Shown piece after piece: positions 32,092-41,500 of a DNA stretch of 64,000 nt. The DNA lies in the NCBI GenBank assembly GCA_028826165.1, contig JAPDFW010000086.1, forward strand, positions 124,001 to 188,000, in the 5' to 3' direction. The position numbers and the translations under genes were made by a program. Below the pieces are notes generated by a model that saw only the letters and a list, made by a program, of their open reading frames with translations, did no database searches and was not told the origin of the DNA. This stretch comes from Anaeramoeba ignava (taxonomy: Eukaryota; Metamonada; Anaeramoebidae). Positions within the stretch are counted from its first letter, which is position 1, and each line of letters starts with the position of its first letter.

Positions 32092-34058
32092 ATGGAATCA
32101 ATATCAAATTCAAATTCAAAATCAAAATCAATATCAAAATCAATATCAAATTCAAAATCAAATTCAATATTAAATTCAAATTCAAATTCAAATTTAAATT
32201 CAAATTTAAAATCAAATTCAAATTCAAAATCAAATTCAAATTCAATATCAAATTCAAATTCAAATTTAAATTCAAATTCAAATCCAATATCAAATTCAAA
32301 TTCAAATTCAAATTCAATATCAAATTCAAATTCAAAATCAAATTCAATATCAAATTCAAATTCAATATTAAATTCAAAATCAAATTCAAATTCAAATTCA
32401 AAATCAAATTCAAATTCAAATTCAAATTCAAATTCAAATTCAAATTCAAATTCAAAATCAAATTCAAATTCAAAATCAAATTCAAAATCAATATCAAATT
32501 CAATATCAAATTCAATATCAAATTCAAATTCAAATTCAAAATCAAAATCAAATTCAAATTCAAATTCAAATTCAAAATCAAATTCAAATTCAAAATCAAT
32601 ATCAAATTCAATATCAAATTCAAAATCAAATTCAAATTTAAATTTAAATTCAAATCCAAATTCAAATTCAAATTCAAATTCAAATTCAAATTCAAAATTA
32701 AATTCAAAATCAAATTCAAATTCAAAATCAAATTCAAATTCAATATCAAATCCAAATTCAATATTAAAATCAAAATCAAATTTAAATTCAATATCAAATT
32801 CAAAATCAAATTCAAATTCAATATCAAATTCAATATTAAATTCAAATTCAAATTTAAATTCAATATCAAATCCAAATTCAAATTCAATATTAAATTCAAT
32901 ATCAAATCCAAATTCAAATTCAATATCAAATTCAAATCCAATATTAAATTCAAATTTAAATTCAAATTCAATATCAAATCCAAATTCAAATTCAAATTTA
33001 AAATCAAATCCAAATTCAATATCAAAATCAAATTCAAATTCAAATTCAAATTCAAATTCAAATTCAAATTAAATTCAAATTCAAATTCAAATTCAAATTC
33101 AAAATCAAAATCAAAATCAAATTCAATATTAAATTCAAATTCAAAATCAAAATCAAAATCAAAATCAAAATCAAATTCAAATTCAGAATCTGATTCTGAA
33201 GAATTTGATTTATCTTTACTTTGTGAAGAAGCGCAATCAATTAAAAAAGATCTTGATTCTTTAAAACAACCAAAAACTGAAAAAAAAAATAATAATCATT
33301 TTACAAACAAACTTCTTAATCATCTAAACCCAAAAAAAATTGATCAAATTCCCAAAAAAATCCCAAAAAAATCAATCCAAAAAATTGATGAAAACAATAC
33401 TTCAAATGATTCATCTTTATTTGGAATATCAATAGAGTAATTTATCAATAAATTATTTTGAATTTATTCTTTTTAATTGATTTTTAACAAATCTTGATTT
33501 AGTTTTGAAAATTCAACAAAAAAAGAAGTTTTTGATCTTCTTTCAAAAAAGAAAATTATTCCACTTTTACATTTAGAAAGATTTATCCAAAAAATAACTC
33601 GAATTAGTATTGATAATACTAAAACACAAGATATTTTTTCACCAAAAGGTTTTTATTATTTTGGGATTATATGCAAAAAACAAGAAAAATTAACTCAAAA
33701 AAATGAAGAAAAATATTTAAATTGTACTTTAACTGATTTGAATCAATCCAAAGTTTATCTTATTTCTTATGATATTCACTTAAGTTTTTTAAAAGAACAA
33801 CCACTTGGTTCAGTCATTTTATTTTCAGATTTCAAAGTTCATAAAGAACAAAATTCAATTTTGATTAATTTCAATAAGAATAGTCAAATCAAAAAAATTG
33901 GAACAAGTCTTGATTTTTCAATTTGTCAATTTAAAGATGAAAAAGGAATTGCTTGTGATTCTTGGATAAATAAAAGAAAAGGGAAATATTGTTCAGAACA
34001 TTTGAGTTTTCTTTTAGAAATGATGAGATCTCAAAGGGCTGATCTTAATTCACAGTAA
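32092..34058 (+). CDS. MCM10: MCM10-like replication factor with Asn/Ser-rich N-terminus
   Basis: Exon 1 is 32092-33436, the GT-AG intron 33437-33502 (66 nt) and exon 2 33503-34058. The first ~350 residues are an N/S/K repeat encoded by AATTCA hexamers. Near 33070 one T appears to be missing (TCAAATTAAATTC), which shifts the frame; downstream SESDSEEFDLSLLCEEAQSI is open. Exon 2 carries the Mcm10 core: an OB-fold region (FYYFGIICKKQEKLTQKN, CTLTDLNQSKVYLISYD, LGSVILFSDFKVHK). The CCCH zinc finger runs from KIGTSLDFSICQFKDEKG through ACDSWINKRKGKYCSEH. SQRADLNS follows, matching SKRADLQS of animal Mcm10. Mcm10 activates the CMG helicase at origins. The protein stops soon after the finger, so the C-terminal domain of animal Mcm10 is absent. 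About 633 residues. Confidence 0.8.
32100..33180. repeat. Coding AATTCA/AATCAA hexamer array (Asn-Ser-Lys)
   Basis: About 1.1 kb of hexamers inside exon 1 of the MCM10-like gene, read as NS, NSKS and occasional IS or NL. It is open on both strands; the minus-strand NLNLIL frame is an artefact. Confidence 0.88.
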
Positions 34059-34069
34059 ATCAATCTAAA

Positions 34070-35485
34070 ATAATTTAAATTAATTTAGATAAATTTAAAT
34101 TAATTTAGATAAATTTAAATCAATTTAGATAAAAAGTGGAATAAATATTGAAATAAATATTGAAATAAATATTTAAATAAATATTGAAATAAATATTGAA
34201 ATAAATATTGAAATAAATATTGAAATAAATATTGAAATAAATATTTAAATAAATATTGAAATAAATATTTAAATAAATATTGAAATAAATATTTAAATAA
34301 ATATTGAAATAAATATTGAAATAAATATTTAAAATAAATATTGAAATAAATATTTAAATAAATATTTAAATAAATATTGAAATAAATATTTAAATAAATA
34401 TTTAAATAAATATTGAAAATAAATATTTAAAACAAATAAATAAATAAATATTTAAATATTTAAATAAAATAAAATTTAAATAAATATTTAAATAAATATT
34501 TTAAATAAATATTGAAATAAAACAAAATAAATATTTAAATAAATATTTAAAATAAATATTGGAAATAAATATTTAAAAATATTAAATATTGAAATAAAAT
34601 AAATATTTAAAAAATAAATATTAAATAAATATTTAAAATTTAAATAAATATTTAAATAAATATTGAAATAAATAAAATTTAAATAAATATTTAAATAAAT
34701 ATTGAAATAAATATTTTAAATAAATATTTGAAATAAATATTTAAATAAATATTTAAATAAATATTTAAATAAATATTTGAAATAAATTTAAATTAAAATA
34801 AATATTTAAATAAATATTGAAAAATATTGAAATAAATATTGAAATAAATAAAATAAATATTGAAAATAAATATTGAAAATAAATATTGAAATAAAATTTA
34901 TTGAAATAAATATTGAAATAAATATTGGAAATAAATATTTAAAATAAAATATTGAAAATAAATATTTAAATAAATATTGAAATAAATATTGAAATAAATA
35001 TTTTAAATAAATATTTAAATAAATATTAAAAATAAATATTGAAAATCTCTAAATATTGAAATAAATATTTAAATAAATATTTAAAAATTGAAATAAATAT
35101 TGAAATAAACATTGAAATAAATATTTAAATAAATATTAAAATAAATATTTAAATAAATATTTAAATAAATATTTAAATAAATATTGAAAAAATAAATATT
35201 GAAATAAATATTGAAATAAATATTGAAATAAATATTGAAATAAATATTTAAATAAATATTTAAATAAATATTAGAATAAATATTCAAATAAAAATTGAAA
35301 TAAATATTTAAATAAATATTGAAATAAAAATTGAAATAAATATTGAAATAAATATTTAAATAAATATTGAAATAAAAATTGAAATAAATATTTAAATAAA
35401 TATTGAAATAAATATTTAAATAAATATTGAAATAAATATTGGAATAAATATTCAAATAAATATTTAAATAAAAATCTAAATAAAA
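34070..35485. repeat. AAATAAATATTG/T 12-mer array (~1.4 kb)
   Basis: A long tandem array of AAATAAATATTK units, more regular at both ends and slightly degenerate in the middle. It contains the self-complementary AAATATTT. It ends in a TTTTAG trinucleotide context just before the ATG at 35505, so it could also be a 5'-leader intron. No gene is seen. Confidence 0.9.
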
Positions 35486-35504
35486 ATTGATTTATTTTAG
35501 AAAA

Positions 35505-35849
35505 ATGGCAGTTCAAAGATCAGATCAAGAATCAAGAAAAAGAGGAACAGATGAAATCCAAATTTTAAGAAAAACTGATCATTCTTTTGAAAGAAAAAGA
35601 CAAATTATTACAAAACTTCAAAATTCTAAACATAAAACTAATGGATTAAGAAGTGTTTGTATTTCATTAGATAAATCAAAAAATTTAAATAAAAAAAAGA
35701 CAATTGAAGAACTTGAATTATTGAAAAATAAAAAAACAAGAAAATCTCATCAACTTGCAATGAGTATAATTTCTAATAGTCAACCTTGTTTAGGAAGAGG
35801 ATTTAATACAAATGAAAAAGATGAAGAAAATTTTTTAATTTTAAAATGA
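35505..35849 (+). CDS. Small basic protein of unknown family
   Basis: 114 residues, Lys/Arg-rich in the first 90 (RSDQESRKRGTDEIQILRK, ERKRQIITKLQNSKHKT, ELELLKNKKTRKSHQL), with a short conserved-looking end (MSIISNSQPCLGRGFN). I do not recognise it. TTTATTTTAG lies directly before AAAAATG. It could be a splice acceptor, with the repeat tract upstream as an intron, in which case the protein or its leader may begin further upstream. The next gene starts 43 bp after the stop. It sits among genes for chromosome proteins, and its charge would suit a nucleic-acid-bound protein, but that is only inference. Confidence 0.55.
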   Translation: MAVQRSDQESRKRGTDEIQILRKTDHSFERKRQIITKLQNSKHKTNGLRSVCISLDKSKNLNKKKTIEELELLKNKKTRKSHQLAMSIISNSQPCLGRGFNTNEKDEENFLILK

Positions 35850-35892
35850 TTTTTTTTCAATTCATTTTTTTTTCATTTTTTTCCTTTTTCAA

Positions 35893-36467
35893 ATGAATGA
35901 AGAATCTGAAAATGATATTGAATTAAGAAATGCAAAATTATCTCTTAATGAATCTACAACATCAATATGTGAAGCAAAACAAGCAAATCTACCTTTATCA
36001 AGAAATACAATAACTGGATTAAATTTTTTAGTTTATAATTATATTGGTAAATAAATTAAAAATAAAAAAATTAAATTAAAATAAATTAAATTTAAAAATC
36101 GGATAAAAATTTTTATTTTCAATTTTTTTTAAAAGAAAAAACTTTGGCTTCTGATTTAGAATCATTTGCTAATCATGCAAAAAGAACTACTATTAATCAA
36201 TCTGATGTTCTTCTTTGTTGTAGAAATAATCAAAAAATGTATTCAAAAATGAAAGAATTTATTGCAAATTTAGAAAAAAAACAAAAAAGAGCAAAAAGAG
36301 AAGAAAAAATTAAAAAAGAATTTAAAATTGATGAAAAACCTAAAAAATCCAAATCTAAATCTAAATCTAAATCAAAATCAAAATCTAAATCTAGGCCAAA
36401 ATCTAGACCAAAATTAAAATCAAAATCAAAATCAAAATCAAAATCAAATCTAAAATCCCAAAAATAA
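35893..36467 (+). CDS. CENP-S/MHF1-like histone-fold protein
   Basis: Exon 1 is 35893-36046, the intron 36047-36135 (89 nt, GT-AG, phase 1) and exon 2 36136-36467; 161 residues. The histone-fold core spans the junction: LSRNTITGLNFLVYNYIG, then LASDLESFANHAKRTTINQS followed by DVLLCCRNNQKMYSKM. This corresponds to the CENP-S sequence 'AKDLEMFARHAKRTTINTEDVKLLARRSNSLLKYI'. CENP-S pairs with CENP-X at kinetochores and with FANCM at DNA repair sites. The C-terminal ~60 residues are a Lys/Ser repeat (KSKSKSKS, then SRPKSRPK) encoded by AAATCA hexamers, probably a DNA-binding tail. The FANHAKRTTIN motif makes the assignment fairly secure. Confidence 0.8.
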
Positions 36468-36477
36468 GAAAAAGAAA

Positions 36478-36625
36478 TGAATTTAAATCAAAATCAAAAT
36501 CAAAATCAAAATCAAAATCAAAATCAAATTCAAAATCAAAATCAAAATCAAAATTAAAATCAAAATCAAAATCAAAATCAATTTAAAAATATAAATTAAA
36601 ATCAAAATCAAAATCAAAATCAAAA
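36478..36625. repeat. AAATCA hexamer microsatellite
   Basis: Simple repeat continuing the Lys/Ser-coding hexamers of the CENP-S-like gene beyond its stop codon. Confidence 0.9.
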
Positions 36626-36684
36626 TTTAAAAAATTTTTTTCATTTTTTTGTTTCATTTTTTTTCTTTCTTTCTTCTTTATAAA

Positions 36685-38380
36685 ATGAAAAATAAAAAGA
36701 AAAATAGAAAATCAAAACAAAAATCAATTAAATTTCCTTTTGGATTATCAAATCCTTCAAAAATAATCCCAAAATCAATTCCTTCTTTAAATCTTTATTC
36801 TGAATGGGTTTATGAAAAAAATCAATTATCATTTCTAAAATATCTTTTTGATTCCAAACAATTTATTGAAATTTTTGAAAAATATCCAAATCCAAAACTT
36901 CAAAGAAATTTAAGAAAATTAATCCAAATAGGAACAATTCAAACTTGTTTATCAAGTCGTTATTATTTATCAAATGGAGAAGTTGTACATTTGAATAAAA
37001 AAAAACTTGAAAATGAAACTAAATCAACAATTTTCTACACAAAAGATCATTCATTTTCTTTTAAAAAACCAGATTCTTCTTTAAAAACCAAGTTTTTTGT
37101 TATTGAAGGTGATTGTTTGGAAACTGCTTTTTTATTCAAAAATACAACAGATTTAAAAACTGCTGTCTTAGTTATGGCTTCAAGATCAAATCCAGGTCTG
37201 AAAAAAAAGAAGAAGAAGAAAAAAAAATTTTTTTGTTCCACTTTTTTTAATTCTCTTTTTTTTTTTGCTTTTCAAAAAATTATTATTATTTTATTATTTT
37301 TATTTTTTTATTATTATTATTTTTATTATTATTAGGTGGAGGTTATTTAAAAGGTGCTTCAGGTCAAGGTATTTAAAAAAATATAATTAAAAAATTTCTC
37401 AATAATTTTATTAAAAAAATACTTTTTATTATTTTTATTAGAAGGTAAATTTGTTTTTTGATTGAAAATTTTTTTATTGAAATTTTTTCATTTAAATAAA
37501 AAATAAAAAGAAAATTTACACAGAAGAACAAATCTTTTTCAATGTACAGATGATCCTTATCAAATTAATCCAAGTAAAAAATGGGATTATCCACTTCCAG
37601 AAAAAGGTGAAAAATTAAAAATAAAAAATTAAATAAAAAATTAAATAAAAAATTAATTTAGGAGGTTTATATTGTAATGAAGTAACATGTTTCAGAAAAG
37701 GAGAAGAAGAAGGTTATCAATTTTATGAATCACCTCAAACAATGAATTTTATTTTTGTTTATGGTATTCAATTTTTAAATGATATTTTTATCTAATCAAA
37801 AAAATCAATTAATTTTTTTTTTCAATTTTTCAGCTTATCAAGACCCTCCTTTGAGTTTTCCAGAAAAAGGAGAACCAAGAATTACTGGAGGAATTGTTAA
37901 ACATATAAAAGAGAAAATTGGATATATTATTGATATTGCAAAAGAAAACGGTAAAAAATTGAAAAATATAAAAAAATATTTTGTTCCACTTTTTTTTATC
38001 AATTATTTTTTCAATTATTTATTATTAATTATTTTTCCAATTATTTTTTCACAATTTTGGTTCATAAAGAAATTAAGTGTTTAATTTTATCAGCATGGGG
38101 ATGCGGAATTTATAAAAATCCTCCAAAACATATTGCGGAAATGTTTAAAGAAATACTTTTTTTAGAAAAGAATCAAAATTTTTTTGAAATTGTTTGTTTT
38201 GCCATTTTGGAAAAAAAACCATTTTCTCTTCATAATCCAAATGGAAGTTTACAACCTTTTTCACAAATTTTTGGAATAGAGAAAATTTCCTTTTTAAATC
38301 TAAAAGAAAAATTAACTGAAAAAGAAAAAGAAGAAGAAAAACAAGAAATCAAAATTGAAAATAATTTAAAAGAAAAATGA
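36685..38380 (+). CDS. Microbial-type poly(ADP-ribose) glycohydrolase (PARG-like, DUF2263), multi-exon
   Basis: Exons are 36685-37195, 37336-37368, a candidate 3-nt exon 37442-37444, 37524-37606, 37662-37763, 37834-37950 and 38070-38380. Junctions are phase 1 wherever clear. The catalytic loop of microbial PARG (GGG-x6-8-QEE) is assembled from pieces. ASRSNPG ends exon 1, GGYLKGASGQ is exon 2, and the glutamates come from G|AAG|AA across two introns. RTNLFQCTDD follows, corresponding to the family's 'RRSNL' segment. FRKGEEEGYQFYESPQ, ILSAWGCGIYKNPPKHIAEMF and FFEIVCFAIL match the later macrodomain blocks (WGCGxFxNPP). One base is lacking at the start of the exon at 37524 for perfect phase, so either the microexon model or the A run there needs correction. 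The enzyme removes poly-ADP-ribose from proteins. Confidence 0.75.
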
Positions 38381-38581
38381 GAAAAAATTGAGAAAAAAAA
38401 AAAGGATTTTAAATAATAAACACTTTTTAAAATTCATTCCAAAATTAAATTTAAAAACAATTTTAAGTTTTTTTTTTTTTTTTCATTTTTCATTTTTCAT
38501 TTTTTCTTTTTTTAAAACAAAAACAAAAAAACAAAAATTAAATTAATTTGAAAAAAAAAAAAACAAAACTAAAAAAAAAGA

Positions 38582-41500
38582 ATGTCTTTATTTCATTTAC
38601 TTTTAAACCATGATTACGAAAAACTTAAAAAAAATCTTCTTGGAAAATCTAGAGCAAAGAAAGTTAACAAAACAACAGTAAATTTTTTTTTATTTTTAAT
38701 TAACTAAATAAAAAAAATTTTTTAAAAAAAAAAAAACTAAACTTATTAAATTTTTATTTACTTTTTTTTTTTTTTAATTTCCTTTTTTTTTTTATTAATT
38801 TCAAACAAAGTCTGTAAGTTTTACTTTCTTACTTTTTTTATTTAAAATTAAAATTCATTTATAAAATTAAAATTAAAATTAAAATTAAAATTAAAATTAA
38901 AATTAAAATTAAAATTAAAATTAAAATTAAAATTAAAATTAAAATTAAAATTAAAATTAAAATTAAAATTAAAATTAAAATTCATTTATAAAATTAAAAT
39001 TAAAATTAAAATTAATATTCATTTATAAAATTAAAATTAAAATTCATATTAAAATTAAAATTAATATTAAAATTAAAATTAAAATTAAAATTAAAATTAA
39101 GGTAAGATCTTCAAAATCCTAATTTAGGAGATTTTGCCTAATTTTAAATTAAATAAGAAAAAAATAAGAAAAACACAATAAAAAAATCTAATTCAAAAAA
39201 TCCTAATTTCTCCTAATATTTTTTTTTTGACACCATTTTCCCATTGAGTCCTTAAGAAAAAACTCCTAATTTTTTTCAATAAGAAATTAGGAATTTTTGA
39301 ATATTTTTTTTTCAACAAATTTTTTTTTAACATGAAAAATTTTACAAAAATAATAACAAAATTAGGAATTCCTAATTTTCGGAATTTTCAAGATGATAAT
39401 TTCTTTTATTTTGATTTTTGATAATAAAATGCGATTTTTTCAATTATCACATGTTTGGTGTCTTGAAAATTAAAACTTACCTGACAACTTTTTAGAATTT
39501 TCCTTAAGTCGGAAGATTATATTTCCAAATTTCTTGTGGTTGGGCTTTCTTCATAATATTGTTCAAATCAAGAGGATCTAAATTTTTCTTTTGAGAAATT
39601 CTGGGTTTGGATTAATGATTTTTGAAGAGAATTGCGTTTTTGATAGTGATAATCCAAAAATTCAATTCCTCTTTTTGAATGATTTTTCATCAAAAAAAGA
39701 ATAAAAAATTTTTTTTAGTTTTTATTTTGCTGATTAGAAGTATGAAAGAGTTGATCAAGTTTATGTCAACTTAGTAGTTTTTTTCTGCAAAATAGACAAA
39801 TTTATGAAAAAGATTCAGTAAAAAAAATAGTTTTCTTGTTTAGTTTTGTAGTCTCAGGAATGGGTTTGGGGAATTTATTCCATGAAAAAAAGAATTTAGG
39901 AAAAATTAGGATTTCTTGTTTCAAAATTTTCGATTGTCATTGTCATTTTCAAAATAAATCAATAAAAAATTAGGCAAAAAACCCTAAATTAGGCAAAATC
40001 TCCTAAATTAGGATTTTGAAGATCTTACCAAAATTAAAATTAAAATTAAAATTAAAATTAAAATTCATTTATTAAATTAAAATTAAAATTAAAATTAAAA
40101 TTAAAATTAAAATTTTTTTAATTAAATTAGGATGTAAGTTGTGCAAAAATGAAAAAAAAAAACTCTTTTCTTTTTTATTTTGAATTTTGCAATTATTTAA
40201 AATAAAATATTTTTTTTTTAAATTTTAGGGAAATACACTCCTTCATTTAGCTTGTCAAAAAACAAGTCACAGAGATATAATTCCAGTTCTTCTTGATGCA
40301 GGTGCAAATCCAAATGCTCAAAATGTATTTAAAATTAAAAAAAATTTATTTAAAAAATTATATTTAAAAAATTATATTGATTTTTTAATTAGGATGTTTG
40401 TTTTAAATATATTTTCTATTTTTCTTCTGATTTAATCTCTTTTTTTTTTTATTATTAAAAAAAAATAGGCTGTTAGAAATCTATTCTTTTTTTTTTTTTT
40501 TTTTTTAATTTTTAAAATTAATTTGTTTTGATTTTTAAAAAAAAGAAAATGACACCTTTACATTTTGCTTGTTATTCAAAAATGTCAGTTAGTGTTGTTC
40601 AAAACATTATTTCTCAAGGAGGAAATCTTACTTTAAAAGATGTAAATATTAAAAAAAAAATAAGAAAAATTAAAGTGATCATTTTATTAATAAAATTTTT
40701 TTTTAGAAAGTAAAAAAATTAATTGAAAAGTTTAAATTGAAATTTTTAATTAAAATTTGATTTTTAGGATGTAATTTTTTTGATTTATAAAAAAACAACT
40801 TCATTTCAATAATAATTATTAAGGTTCTTATTTATAACTTAATTCATCTTTCTTTTATCTATTAAAATATATTCAGGGAAACTCACCTTTACATTATGCT
40901 TGCATTAATATGCCAAGAACCCAAACTGTAAATTTTTACATTTCTTTTTTTTTTTAATAAAAAATTTTATTGAAATTGAAATAAAAATCTTTTCAAATTC
41001 AAAAATAAAAGCCTTTAGGAGATATTGGAATGTTTGATTCTCCAAATCGAGATTTAATAAATGCTTTAATTTCAGCAAAAGCTCCTGTTAATGATCAAAA
41101 TGTATTAAATTAAACAAAATTATTTTTATTTGAAAAAATTTTTTATTTAATAAAATAATTTTTTTGATAGAGTGTAATTATTATTTATTTTTTCAATAAA
41201 TTTATTATTTGGATTAATTTTATTAAAATTCTTTTAGGATGTAAAAAAAAATAATTGAAGAATTTTTTAATGAAAATTTTATTTTTTAAATTTTAAATTT
41301 TAAATTAAATTTTAAAGGGAAATACTCCTTTAATTCTCCTCATTTTGAATCATGCTCTTTGTGAAGTTATTCAAGTTTTATTAGATAATAAAGCAGATGC
41401 AAATCTTCAAAATGTTTGACAAAAAAAAAAGATTTAATTAATTAATTAATTAATTAAATTTATTTATTTATTTATAATATATAAAAAAAAAGAATGTAAA

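Noticed and set aside
32078-33067. 329-residue minus-strand frame of Asn-Leu repeats
   Set aside because: It is the antisense of the NS-coding repeat of the MCM10-like gene; no unique sequence is attached.
39093-40037. An 8-bp target-site duplication (AAAATTAA) for the transposon
   Set aside because: The insertion lies in an AAATTA microsatellite, so matching flanks are expected by chance and the superfamily cannot be fixed from them.
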